From Daldinia sp. FL1419 (Eukaryota > Ascomycota > Sordariomycetes > Xylariales > Hypoxylaceae), in the NCBI GenBank assembly GCA_025201765.1, contig MU623351.1, forward strand, positions 248,001-312,000: a stretch of 64,000 bases of DNA, written 5' to 3'. A program made the translations under genes and the position numbers. Positions 25,056-36,622 of the stretch are shown piece after piece; position 1 is the first letter of the stretch, and every line of letters starts with the position of its first letter. The notes under the pieces are model-generated. The model did not search any database. It saw nothing but the letters and a program-made list of their open reading frames with translations, and was not told where the DNA came from.

Positions 25056-25960
25056 CGGGCCAAGTTGGTCAGCCTAAGGTCTCATCGTGAACCTGACCTC
25101 GTCCAGGCAAGGATAACAGGTTCTTGGACGCGCCGTAGTGGAAGAATAGGCCCAATTTGGAAATACCTTATCTCCCCACACAAGGAAGAGTACACAAAGA
25201 AGACTACCTACGCCATAGACTTCCTAAGAAGGTAGACTCTATGGTGTAGAAGTGGATATCCCCTTCGGAAGCTAATAACCCCAAGTCAACCCAGGCTTTG
25301 ACTCGACATGCAGTGGGGTTAAGACAGATGCACTATATCCTCCGTCTTGTGTCAGTACCAAGACATACTTGCTGTATGTCTGATACTATCTGCCACATTG
25401 CCCTTACGTCCGTTAACTACCTAGTAAGCCCTATTAAATCATTTGATCTATTATTCTAAATCAACTTCCCAAGAGTTTGTACATCTCCGATATGACTTCT
25501 GTCCCAAGATCCAAGTTGGTCAAGTGATGGTGGGGTATGAGCTACGACTTGACGGGCGCATACAACCCTGTGATAAGCTATCAAACCCTTGTGCTAATCT
25601 CGTTCGAAGAGCTCATAATGGTACTCTGACCTTGACTTTCCCGGTCTTCGATTGGCTACGGTCAACAGCTTCCCCTGAGCAAGAAGCTACCTTTATTACC
25701 GCGACTGTCAAGGTCCTACTATGAAAGACGCATTTCAGCGTCCACCTTCCGCGTACGGAATAGGGAGGACGAGCACGAGGGCTGCTAGGTTCCAACAAGT
25801 CTCCCTAGTTCTATGAAGCCTTCATCGGCTTTACCAAGCTCTACCAGCACGCTCATGATCGGGAACCAACCTTGTAAAAGAGGCTACAACCGGGGATATG
25901 ACCGGATGCACCGATTCAGGAGCATGTCTAAGTCGCTGAACAGTGGCAACGTTGCCGCCC
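25056..25960 (+). pseudogene. Probable decayed protein-coding relic, family unknown
   Basis: Several consecutive open segments read like ordinary protein but are separated by stops and frame changes. One is 25056-25232 (about 59 codons, containing GSWTRRSG and SPHKEEYTKKTTYAIDFLRR). Another is within 25530-25722 (containing LSNPCANLVRRAH, LTLTFPVFDWL and SPEQEATFI). A further one is from about 25720 in another frame (MKDAFQRPPSAYGIGRTSTRAARFQQ). None has the composition of random AT-rich spacer, and no arrangement of good splice sites joins them into an open frame. I read this as one or more genes damaged by point changes and shifts. I do not recognise the family. A stem of about 12 bp with mismatches lies at 25208-25249. 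Confidence 0.3.
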
Positions 25961-26313
25961 TGCTTCGAAGGCCGCCATCAACCACATATTGAGTTCATTG
26001 GTTTGGTAATGGTACCTTTACTCCGAGATTGACAATCCATTGCCTGGGTACGGTCGGTACGGTATGATTTCTTGGTCCATAGTCACATCTCTGTACCACA
26101 TGAGAGACACGCGGCCATGATGGTAGCGTGCCGAAGTCGTGTCTTCCCTGGACCCTTTGTTGATATAAATACGTCGACATGTCGGCTTCTTGTCCACGTC
26201 TTTGAAGACCAAGGCAGATCCCGATCAAGAGCAAAGCTTCACTCCCTCGACTATTCTAGTCACTTCATTCCTTAACATATATTTCGGTCCTTACCCTCAA
26301 GCAATCTCTCACC
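25961..26313. promoter_or_regulatory. Upstream region of the chitinase gene
   Basis: 350 bp directly upstream of the chitinase ATG. The last 60 bp are C/T-rich (CCTTACCCTCAAGCAATCTCTCACC before the ATG), as in many fungal 5' leaders. No specific operator is identified. Confidence 0.4.
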
Positions 26314-27748
26314 ATGTTCTCCGTCAAAGGTCTCCTTACTACTCTCCTTCTTCAGGCATCGCTTGGACTCGGTAGTCCAATCGCCACAGTCCAGAAGCGT
26401 GCTTCTGGTTTTCAGAACACAGTTTACTTCACTAACTGGTTAGTTTGCCAATATATTTAATTGTATAACCAACTAATACGATTTCTTCAGGGGCATTTAT
26501 GGCCGAAACTATCAGCCAGCGCAACTCCCAGCTTCGCAGATTAACCAGGTCCTTTACTCATTTGCCAATCTGAGATCTGATGGAACTGTGTATGCCTCAG
26601 ACTCCTATGCTGACTTGGAAAAGCACTACGACGGTGACTGTAAGTTAGATTAAAATAAATATTACATCAAAGAGGAGACTAGCTGACACGGCGGACTAGC
26701 ATGGAATGACCCTGGCACTAATGCCTATGGATGTGTGAAGCAGCTTTACCTGCTGAAGAAGGCCAACCGACACCTTAAGGTGCTCCTCAGTATCGGCGGT
26801 TGGACTTATTCCACCAACTTTGCAGGCGCTGCCAGCACGGATGCAACCAGAAAGACTTTCGCCCAGACCGCGGTGGCTCTTATCAAGGACTGGGGATTCG
26901 ATGGTATTGATGTTGACTGGGAGTATCCTGCCGATGATACCCAGGCGAGCAACTTTGTCGAGCTTCTAAAGGCCATCCGTTCTGAGCTCGACTCGTATTC
27001 AGCTCAGTATGCTAACGGTTACCACTTCCTACTTACTGCTGCTGTACCTGCTGGCCCCACGAACTACGAGAAGCTACACCTCAAGGATATGGCAGCTCTT
27101 CTTGACCATTTCAACCTTATGGCTTACGACTACGCTGGCTCTTGGGACTCTACTTCCGGTCACCAGGCGAACTTGTACCCCAACCCTCAGAACCCAGTAT
27201 CCACACCTTTCTCGACAGATGCTGCTATCTCCGCCTATATCAACGGTGGCGTCCCGAGTAACAAGATTGTTCTTGGTCTACCCCTCTACGGTCGCGCGGT
27301 ATGTAATTTAAGTATTTCTCTTTGGTCTGTGTTTAAACTAACTCATCTTAAATAGTTCGATGCTACGGATGGTATTGGAAAGCCTTATACTGGCGTCGGC
27401 CAAGGCTCATGGGAAGCTGGAATCTACGACTACAAGGTGCTACCTCGATCGGGAGCATCCGAAGTGTACGATGATGTAGCCGGCGCAACATACAGCTACG
27501 ACAGCTCGGCCAAGGAGTTGGTCAGCTACGACAACGTTGATATGATCAAGAAGAAGATCACGTACGCTCAGAACAAGCAGTTAGGTGGCTCAATGTTCTG
27601 GGAAGCCTCTGGTGACCGAACGGATAGCGGCAGTTTGATCGCGACTGCGTACAACGCCCAGGGAGGATCTGGTTCTCTCGACAATACCGAGAACCTGCTC
27701 AGCTACCCCAATAGCCAGTACGACAACATCAAGAACAACTTAGCCTAA
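26314..27748 (+). CDS. Secreted GH18 endochitinase (42-kDa class), 421 aa
   Basis: Four exons: 26314-26438, 26491-26639, 26700-27298 and 27356-27748. Junctions split Trp (FTNW/GIYGRNY) and Ser (DGD-S-WNDPG) codons and then fall between codons (LYGRA/FDATDG). The protein starts with a signal peptide (LLTTLLLQASLGLGS) and a short propeptide ending QKR at about residues 27-29. It then has the GH18 barrel: VLLSIGGW, and the catalytic DGIDVDWEYP with the proton donor Glu at about residue 166. Later segments are MAYDYAGSWD and GLPLYGRAF, ending in GSMFWEASGDR. All family residues seem present and no chitin-binding module follows. This is the extracellular endochitinase type known from Trichoderma and relatives (ech42/chit42), which cuts chitin internally during wall turnover, autolysis or attack on other fungi. 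Confidence 0.95.
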
Positions 27749-28372
27749 GTTTGTTCTTGACTCGGCAACTTCACACTCTGGCCTTCGCGATGGTCATTTG
27801 GATCGGGGGCTGGCGCCCCGTCTTTGAAGATCGTCATCATCTTCTGCTGTTCAGAGTCAACGCCAACAGTCACTCGCTTCGTTCCTGAGATCGACTCACG
27901 GAACTGTATATACTTACAATCGCTTACGGACAAATGGGGCTGCCTACTTGTTTATTTAGGCCAATAGCCTAGGACTGGCATTTTACTTCACTGTATATAG
28001 TTGCAGATACTCTTATTGTATATAAGCGCTTTTATTGATTTTTGAACATAAACCCTAACTTGAATCTCATTTAAACATGAATCCGTAATTTCCAACCCTA
28101 ATCCAGTCCAAAGTATCGCTCTAGCCCTAGGATGCAGTGAGATATTGCCAAGATTCCTTCCCTAGAAGCAAACCCTCGTAAAGCAAACCCTCGTAGAGCA
28201 ATGTCGCTATCGGTATAGCCGTAGGTATAAGGAATGTAAATAAAATAACAAACGCTGGTATACGGCGCAACTCCGAAACGCTGCATAACTATGAGTACAT
28301 TTATTAATGAGGACAAGGTCCTGCGGTAGCAATAGGACATAATATGATTTCCAATAATCCGGTACTCCGTAA
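27749..28372. other. Convergent intergenic region
   Basis: 0.6 kb between the 3' ends of the chitinase and MFS genes. Two copies of a 15-16-nt direct repeat (GCAAACCCTCGTARAG) lie at about 28168-28198. No gene is seen. Confidence 0.55.
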
Positions 28373-31006
28373 TCACATCAAGTAGCAGGTTCCCGAAAAC
28401 CGGCGCTTCTTCCCTTTCGGCTGCTCAGCCGACAGCACCACGGCAGGGGCCTCGGCGGCGGGAGGCGGGATGGCGGCGGGAGAGGCTCCGGTGGCGGGGG
28501 CCAATTCCGCGTTCTCGACTTCTCGGAGCGAGGTGGTGGGGGACACGTCCTCGGTATTTAAGGGCCCGGTTGATTTTTTGGCGCAGAGAGAGCAGGCTTT
28601 TGAGAGGGTTAGAGCACTGCTGCAGCTGCTGCATAACTTGGAGATGTTGTCGCTGCTGCTGGCTTCGCCGGCTGGGTTTGTGTTTTGGCTGTGGGCCGGT
28701 GCGGGTACTAGTTTTGCTGGGACGGGTGGGCTTAAGTTTGCTCCGTGGGGAGGGTATATTGCTAGATTCTCCAGGTCTATGCTAGAGGGACGTGTTGCGT
28801 TCGGGGTATTCGCGGCGGATGGATAACGGGAGCCGGCTCGGCTGCCGGGAAGGCTCTCTGGCGGGAGGAAGTGGACGATGCGATCCACGTGTGGTATATC
28901 GGGTAAGCTTCCCACCTCGGCATCCTCCTCGTCGATGCTTTCGCTGACTCTGGCGTTATATTGGTTGCTGGAGATTTCTCGAGAGTTGTTGTCTTCTAGC
29001 TCGTGGCCCGGGTGTGTCTGGGCTTCTGCCTCGGCTTCGGCCTCGGCTAGGGTTTGGGCGAATTTTGATACCCGGCGCATATGGTGACCGAAGAAGTAGA
29101 TGACGTACACGAATATGGTTAAGACGCCTGCTATTACACAGAGGATAATAGTTCCTGTAAATACTGACATATCTTCGTATCTGTTTTTGTCGACGACTTG
29201 TTAGAAAAGGGGGGAGCAAGAATGTGGGGGTGGAGGAACATACTGCACGATGTTAGTATTCAAAGTCTTCTAGTTGTAGATATGGGTATAGGAAATACTA
29301 ACCATAGGTACTGCATAAGGTGTAAGTACACCGGCAAGAAAGTCTCTCGCCCATCCGTTACCACCAGTAGCGGATGCAGAGTAAGGGCCATATGCCCTGA
29401 GCACGTAGTCGATGGTAGCCATGTAAATGGAATAATTAGCAATACCAATCATACAGGACGCTATCATGCTATAAAACCAATGAAGCGGCGGATGCACGTA
29501 AGCGGCCGTGTATGCAAACATAAAAAGGCCTAGAGGTAACAAGGGAGCCGTGAAGAGGAGCCAGAAGATTCGAGCCTCGTACTGCGCTCGTTCGCAACCC
29601 GGGCTCTTCTTGCGCAGCGCGATCTGCCGCTCGATGAAGTAGTAGGCCAGGCAATATCCGATCACATATCCGATCCCGATGGGGATGAATGCGCAGCCGA
29701 CTAATATTACATTGAATCCCCATTGCCAATATACGACGTTGAAAGATTGGATCATCACTATAGGGAAGCAATTAGTCCTAGTGTTACTTGATGATTACGA
29801 ATAGGGGTTACACCAGTCTACGACGTAGATAGGGCTACTTCTATATGACAATCTAGCCACAACACACAAACACTTATTTGCGGAAGCACCTCTTACGACG
29901 GGACTAAGACTTAAGAAACTATATATGGACTTACTAAATATAAGGGCGTCCGAGAATCCCGACAGTAGCGAGAATACCAAGACAATAGGCTCCGTAACGA
30001 ACATCTTGAAAGGCCGCAGCCAAATATTCCGAACCTCTACCCAGTCCATGCCCTTCTGTCCTGCCGCCTCGTTCGGGCCGTACATGGCGGGGTTTGTGCC
30101 GGACTTCCTATATTCCTTGGCGACATTGTCCATAACGACGGTGGCTCGCGTCTCGGGGACGAAGAGGTAGTGAAGTAGCTGAACGAACACGCCGACGATA
30201 AACTGGACCCAGATCGTCCAGCGCCAGGGGGCGTACATTTCGAGTAAGCCGCCGAAAATAGGGCCAATGATAGATCCTCCGACGGACGAGAGGACGATAA
30301 ACGCGGTAGCTTGCTGGTGCTCCGCACTATGAGGGTCAAACATATCTGTAATAAGCGCGAGGGTGACGCTTCCGCCCGCACTCGACAACCCACCTAGGGT
30401 TCTTCCGAGGACATGTCCAAACCAAGTGGGCGAAACCCCCACGACGAGACAAAAAAGATTAACACACCCCAGGGAAATCTGTAAGACTTCTCTCCGGCCG
30501 TACTCCTCAGACCATGGCGCCCACAACTCGCACCCGAACGCGTACGCGATGAGGAACGAGGCCGCCCCACCCCAGCGCACCTGGTACGGCGTGACGCCGA
30601 ACTCGTCGGAGATGCCGCTAAGGCCGTTCGAGTAGAGTGTTGTGTTTAGGTTCATGGATATCTGCACCAGGAAGATGACCGTGAGGACGCGCCATTTTTC
30701 TTTCGTGGGCCAGCGGATGGGTAACTTGTCGCCGCAGTCGGAGGGTTTGATTATCACACGTCTGAATTCGGCTTGGGAGTTGCATTTGCTGCTGCTGCGG
30801 GTGTAACGCCAGCGGAAGGCTTGCATGATGCGGCTGTTGGGTTTGATGAGGTCATGTCTTTTAGTATGAGGAGTTTGTTGTTTGGGGGTGTTCTCCTGGT
30901 TGGTGTTGGAGTGATCTTGTCGTGGTACGATGGCCTGGAGACGAGCTGCAAGGTCATCTAAGTGAATTGGTGGGGGATTAGGATTAGGAGAAGTTGTAGA
31001 CGACAT
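28373..31006 (-). CDS. MFS transporter (DHA1-like) with long cytoplasmic tail ending in a polybasic CaaX motif
   Basis: Exon 1 is 31006-29935. It holds an N-terminal cytoplasmic region of about 110 residues, then TMs with WSEEYGRREVL (motif A) and SIIGPIFGGLLE. It joins to exon 2, 29757-29303, through GTAAGT...CCCTATAG, making an ATG codon (ALIF-M-MIQSFN). Exon 2 ends near VLTPYAVPM. The last coding part (29170 and upstream) contains TM12 (TGTIILCVIAGVLTIFVYVIYFF) and a tail of about 220 residues with AE repeats, a CSSC...CSLC pair and the end KGKKRRFSGTCYLM. Joining exon 2 to it is not clean: the obvious intron (GTTAGT...TACTAACATCGTGCAG, 57 nt) leaves an in-frame TAA. A longer intron from 29298 to about 29177 would keep the frame, but with a weaker donor. 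So this is either an unusual splice or a recent break. Substrate unknown; plasma or vacuolar membrane expected. Confidence 0.78.
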
Positions 31007-32585
31007 CTTTAAGGATGTTGTGATGTGGTGAAGGGGGTGGTTTGTTTATTTATGTGTAGATGTGGACCGGTAAGTGGCAGCATTTCATAATACTGTCCCT
31101 TTTATTTAAATCCTTATTGTAGTAATAAGCCTGGTGTTTAAGAAACTGGTTGCTCAATGGTTAGAAATCTGGGAAAGAGGTGAGTAGAAAGTGGGAGTTG
31201 GGGGGTCCGGAGTGTAGGTAAATATTTATAATGGCTCCAAGCAACCCAACTAGTTTGAGGGGTAACGGAAAAGAGCACTCACATCGTTAGAATCGAGGGA
31301 ATTAAGTTCACCTATTGACTGAGTTGGCTTGGCTAGGGGCGTGTGCGGCAGTTGGTAGCGTGTAGACCGGACAAGTGTTGAGGCGGAAGTATGGCACTCG
31401 GGCCCTGGTTCACACCAAGCTTGGTGCGGGTTGGGCTATACGAGAGGCTTAATGTGAGGGCCTAAAACACCATCGGCTGAGAATTGACACTTGGCTTTCA
31501 CGAGATCAAAACATATAGACTATACGACACCCGATTTAGAAGTCGTGTGATGTAGTTGCGGTATTTTGAGATACTCTAGGGAATTAGGAGCGAGTCGATA
31601 GAAAGGGGGTTATTGGTATAATTCATATGTTGATTATCTACTTCCACATATTCGGTCATAGCGCTGTGTGCAAAGTGAAAGAAGTAGTCCCGGGATCCTC
31701 GGTAAGATATGAATATTTACCTACATTCGCCTCGATAGAGCAACAGATTCGCTGAGGTAGTCCGACAACCTAGTTCACGATAGATGTGCATAATGCTAGA
31801 TGGCAGTCAACCAAACTGAGAGTCCGCTCTGGGCCTCAACTAAGCAAGACTTAAGCGGAGTGCGAACTCTCTTTCTTATGTTACATTGAAATGCGTTCAA
31901 TAAAGTTTCGGCAACAATGTAGAGTTTATGTCGAGGGCGGACTATCGAGGGGCCAGACTTGATGGTTACATTGACCATCAAGTTTCAACCTTTTGGCTCT
32001 CCCCTCGGGTACGATGCTTCCAAACGGCCTTTCTCAAATCGCTCGGTCATTTCGTGTAGTGTTGGTTTGCGGACCTTTCTTCTGCACCGGCTCCTTTACA
32101 TTTAAATATCCAGCGATTTACGCTATGATTATTAGATACCTGTAAACACGTATTAGCTCTTGAATGTTAACAGGTACAGTTTCTACGTGCGCAACCGGAG
32201 TCTTCATATTTCCTGTCTAGACGGCCGAATAAAAAATAAGCCGTTTTATAGCAGAGTCATCCACGCCATAAGTCGCTTGGTATACGGTTATTCGTGGCAC
32301 GTAAGTTGAGACACTTTCCATTCTGTCTGTGAGGCAACACGATTTGCCTAGATAATAGCGTAGTACAGAAATAAGAACGCAATGGTGTAACGGAGGTCCC
32401 AAAAAACTACCTATATTTAGCCGTCTCTCGGGCGACCTTCGTTCGGCTACTGTTGATCTGGATGGTTGCTAAGAGGAACCGATTTCGATTGAGTAACGAC
32501 TTGCGTTATTAGTAACGGGCTAAGGAGCTAACCCCCTTTTCCGGGAATCCATAAATTTAGAGCTATGCTTAAACGATGTCGTCCG
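31007..32585. other. Intergenic, 1.6 kb, no gene seen
   Basis: Contains the promoter of the MFS gene and the 3' region of MAK5. A perfect 14-bp palindrome, CACCAAGCTTGGTG, lies at 31413-31426. The frames present are about 60 codons and unremarkable. Confidence 0.5.
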
Positions 32586-34938
32586 CTATAACGTTTCAAT
32601 GTCGAGGCCCGCGACCTTACCCAGAAACTCTCCCTTAGCACCACGTAGTAGCTCATCCATATCCACCATGCCAGTCGCGATATACTTCTCGCTCACTCCA
32701 GCGTTGACACGCTTGGAGAGCAATTCTCTTAGTTCGGCACGCATGGCGCCTAGCTCGGCTTTGGTCAAAGCCCTCGCTTGGTTTTGTTTCTCTTTCCGGC
32801 CGCCTCCTCGTCCTCCCCACTTTCCGACCTGCTGTATCTCGTCGCTGTCATATTCAACACCGAGCTCTTCCGCTGCGTTTCGCATCCAGTCGTCTTCCTT
32901 GCTTCCCTTTTCCTTCGCAAGGCCTGCATCAGCAATCTTCTTGGCCAGTGTAACACGTGGTTTCAAGCGATTGACAAGTTTTCGGTCCATGTCTAACGTT
33001 TGCACAAAAAAGTTCTTAGACCCCTTATCGGTACTGGAATGTACTTTCGCGATGAGCCGTCGAGTGGGAACAACTTCTTCGGGAGCACAAAGAAGTATAC
33101 TCAGGCCAGTTTTTTCCGCACGCGCAGTACGACCAGACCTATGCACATAAACGTCTGCTGCTCGAGGAACATGATAATGAACCACCAAATCTACATTAGG
33201 AATATCTAAACCGCGCGCCGCGACATCTGTTGCGACAAGTATAGATGACTGCCCCTGCTTCGTTCCAGTAAATCGCTCGACCGAACGTAGACGCGCCTTT
33301 TGAGGCATCTGGGAGTGCAGTGGATTAGTCTGAAGATTGAGATTTTGAAGCATAGGAGCTAATCTTCGGACTGAACTAATGGAGTTAGTAAACACAAGTG
33401 TCCGTACATTTGGATATAACAGTAGGAGCGCGTATAAATAGAGATCCTTTAAACAGTTAACACAGGCAGCATCGTTTGGTTAGGAGAAACTGACCTTCTC
33501 CATCGCACCACATTCCACCAAGCCTTCCTTGAGACCTTCAGCCATTTGTGATACCGGATTGACGTCAATGAACTTGGGCTTCTCTTCCCGGAAGTTCAGC
33601 TTCTTTAGCAAATACTCCATGGAGTCTTTTTCGCTCATTAAATCGTAACGTCCTTTTCCAGCCAATTTTTGTTGTAGACCTTTGTGAAACGTTGCTGAGA
33701 AGACAAGGGTTTGCCTCGGTGAGGATGAAACTTCCTGTTCTTCGTCCTCGTCCTCTTCAACCCTATCCAGGGCGTTAAAAATCTCCGCGGCTTCTTGAAA
33801 GTGACCCTCCGTCAGAAGTCTATCGGCTTCATCTACCACGAGATACTGGATTTTTCTGAAGTTGCTTGTCAGCTCCGAGCTAGAGCTTAAAACCTCCCAT
33901 AATCGTCCAGGAGTTCCAACGACAATATCGGCCTTGGCCAGTTGGCGCTGTTGTTTATAAACGGATAGACCACCAGTTACAGAGCATACGTAGGGCGAAT
34001 TCGGTAAACCGGCGCAAAGATTCTTGATGTGTTCGGTAAGTTGATGTGCAAGTTCTCTTGTTGGTGAAAGGACCAAGGCGAGCGGTATCTTGGAGGCATC
34101 TTCAGAAGTATCATTGCTGTTGCTTTCCGACAATTCCAACCACTTCTCAACGATCGGAATACCAAACGCTAACGTTTTACCTGAACCAGTCGAGGCTTTA
34201 CCTATGACGTCGTGGCCAGCTAATATCTGGGGAATCGCGGCTTCTTGAATGCGAGTGGGTTTCAGGAATTTCAACTTTGCCAGGGACTCGAGGATTCGAG
34301 GAGATAGGCCCAGCTTAACCCAAGCAGAGAGGTCGACATCATCCTGCGCCTCATCTACAGCATCTACTCCGGCGAAAACGTTTGTCTCAAGTTCTGAATC
34401 CTTAGCTTGATTCAAATCCTTCTTTTTCTGTTTCTTTTGCGCCTTCGTATTCTCTTTTGGAGTGACCCTCGTCTTCGATTTAGTATCGTCATCGGTCTTT
34501 GCCGGGCTGGTTGATGCAGTTTCTGGAGTAGCTTGCTCTAACGGCTCGTCGTCAAATCCTTCGAACTCTTCATCGCTCTGCCCCTCATGACCTTCATCCT
34601 CTTCAACTTCATCGTCAGTTGAGGGCGCGACCGCTCTCTATTCTTCGTTAGTGTCCAATTGTCGAAACCAACGGAGGATCATATACAAAATCAACAGTGT
34701 TATCGCTATTCCGGATAACTTCGACATCGTCAACCTCCTCTAAGCCGTAGAACCCCTCGGCATCGTTGAACATATCGGGCAACTTGGCTTTGCGCCATCG
34801 TAAGGAGTCGGCAGCGATTCGCTTCTTCGCTTTCGTCTGAGCAGCTTTGCCAATTGATTCGCGAGCCTTGACCTTCTTTCTCGCAGGCGCAGTAGATGTT
34901 TGGCTAGTCGCCTTTCTTTTCCTAATTCCGCTGGTCAT
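32586..34938 (-). CDS. MAK5: ATP-dependent RNA helicase MAK5 (DDX24 family), 751 aa
   Basis: Exons 34938-34687, 34637-33495 and 33446-32586 are joined by two introns of about 50 nt (GTATAT...CACTAACGAAGAATAG and GTCAGT...TTTAAAG), both between codons. The N-terminus is basic with the MAK5-typical W-x-PDMFNDAEGFYGLEE segment at about residues 45-65, then an acidic stretch and a Lys-rich stretch. Helicase motifs are all present: STGSGKT 233-239, PTREL 276-280, TPGR 326-329, DEAD 353-356, SAT 398-400, ARGLD 542-546 and HRSGRTAR 567-574. MAK5 acts in the nucleolus in 60S ribosomal subunit assembly. The start at 34938 is chosen because it opens the conserved KRKA-rich N-terminus; an upstream in-frame ATG at 35082 would add 48 unconserved residues. 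It shares a promoter with TRM7. Confidence 0.95.
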
Positions 34939-35323
34939 GATTATAGAATCAAGTCGTGTAGATAGGTACCTAAGGTAGGTAGTTGATGTGAATTTCTCGT
35001 TGCTGTTGCTGTTAGAGAAATGCTGGGAAATTTTTGGAGGACCCTGTTGACTTATCGGAATTATCTTAGTTATCGATATCAAAGTCGGTACTTGGATAGT
35101 ACCTAACCTAGTTAGGTACTCTTCTAGTGTAGTAGGTACCTATTGTACATACAATACGTACATCATGAATTAGAGCATGGACCACAGCTTATTTCAGCCC
35201 TACAGAAAACCCCCCCCCATTTCTTTTTGCTGCGAAAAATTGTAAGTGGAACCAACATTGCTGCATATAATTCACGTGAAAATCTTACAGGGAGACGTGC
35301 CCAACTCATAACCTCTATTCATA
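34939..35323. promoter_or_regulatory. Shared divergent promoter of MAK5 and TRM7
   Basis: 385 bp separate the two ATGs, so both promoters must lie here. Repeated TAGGTACC and CCTA words occur on both sides (about 34963-34985 and 35095-35140). A C9 run lies at about 35210-35218. Co-regulation of two translation-related genes is an inference from the arrangement. Confidence 0.6.
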
Positions 35324-36601
35324 ATGGGGAAGTCTTCAAAGGATAAACGTGATGCGTACTATAGACTTGCTAAGGAGCAAGGGTGGAGAGCGAGGAGTGC
35401 TTTCAAGCTCTTACAGCTTGACGAAGGTTGACCCCCCTCTCCCTTAACGCTTAACCCTTAATTCTTGACTACAAATGGGGATCTTGACAGGGATGCTAAC
35501 TGAAGACTAGAATTTGACCTATTCGCCAATGTCACCCGAGTGGTAGACTTATGCGCTGCGCCCGGAAGTTGGTCTCAGGTTTTGTCTAGAGTCTTAATTA
35601 AGGGAGAGAAGTTTGGTCGAGCAGCTTGGCAGGATCGTGATGCTCGATTCCGACAGCAGATGCTGGGACTCTTTGGTCCTCTACCCACTGCGAATAAACC
35701 AGAGCCCTTAGAATCGCAGCAAACTTCCCTTAAGCAGAGCCCTCGTCAAGACGTCAAAATCGTCTCGATCGATCTGCAGCCTATTAGTCCATTACCCGGG
35801 ATTGTTACATTACGAGCTGACATTACCCACCCGGCTACCGTTCCGCTACTTCTAAAAGCACTGGATCCCGAATACGACCCAAAGACTAAGAGCCAGCAGG
35901 CCGCTCATCCGGTCGACCTAGTACTTAGCGACGGTGCGCCCGACGTGACCGGATTGCACGATTTGGATATTTATGTTCAATCACAGCTTCTCTTCGCTGC
36001 GTTAAATCTAGCGCTGTGCGTCTTGAAACCCGGCGGGAAGTTTGTGGCAAAGATCTTCAGAGGCAAGAATGTTGATGTACTCTATGCTCAACTTAAAATC
36101 TTTTTTGAAAAGGTCCACGTTGCGAAGCCGAGATCATCCCGAGCTAGCAGTGTAGAGGCATTCATCGTGTGCTTAAACTTTCAACCCCCCAAAGGGTTCT
36201 CGGCAAGTCTTGAGGAGCCACTCGGAGTTGGTTTCCACCTCTCAAAAATGACGGAGCACAACTCTACAGTATTACCTGTTACCGCAAACACTCTTCTACA
36301 AAATACCGACACTGGGGCTTGGGATAATACACCCGCATTTATTCCGACAACAGATAAGGACGGCATTACTGAAATACAACTAGAGGATCTCCGGCCAAGA
36401 TATGAAGGCGATCTCAGATGGATTGCACCCTTTATTGCTTGTGGTGACCTATCTGCATTTGACTCTGATGCTTCATATCGCCTTCCGCCAGATCATGTCT
36501 CCCTCGATCCAGTCCAACCTCCAACAGCACCTCCATATAAACGCGCTCTAGAAATGAGAAAGGCATTCGGGGGCGCCTACGGAAAAACGACCAAGGAATG
36601 A
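35324..36601 (+). CDS. TRM7: tRNA 2'-O-ribose methyltransferase TRM7 (FtsJ family), 397 aa
   Basis: Exon 1 is 35324-35426 and exon 2 is 35511-36601. The 84-nt intron (GTTGAC...GATGCTAACTGAAGACTAG) splits a Glu codon and joins LLQLDE to EFDLFANVTRVVDLCAAPGSW. The protein starts MGKSSKDKRDAYYRLAKEQGW, the standard TRM7 opening. The FtsJ catalytic tetrad is visible: Lys28 (SAFKLLQL), Asp at about 175 (VLSDGAPD), Lys at about 215 (GKFVAKIF) and Glu at about 250 (SSVEAF). The SAM site is CAAPGSWSQVL. The enzyme methylates riboses in the tRNA anticodon loop (positions 32 and 34 in yeast). Compared with yeast (310 aa) it carries an insertion of about 45 residues before the Asp motif and a longer C-terminus, a pattern also usual in moulds. 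Confidence 0.96.
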
Positions 36602-36622
36602 GCAAGGGACCGATAAACTACG

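Noticed and set aside
25443..25724. 93-codon frame as an intact small gene
   Set aside because: Lacks a plausible start and continues as protein-like sequence in another frame after its stop; better explained as part of a decayed gene.
29198..30635. Plus-strand frames at 29198, 29925 and 30363
   Set aside because: Opposite-strand shadows of the MFS transporter.
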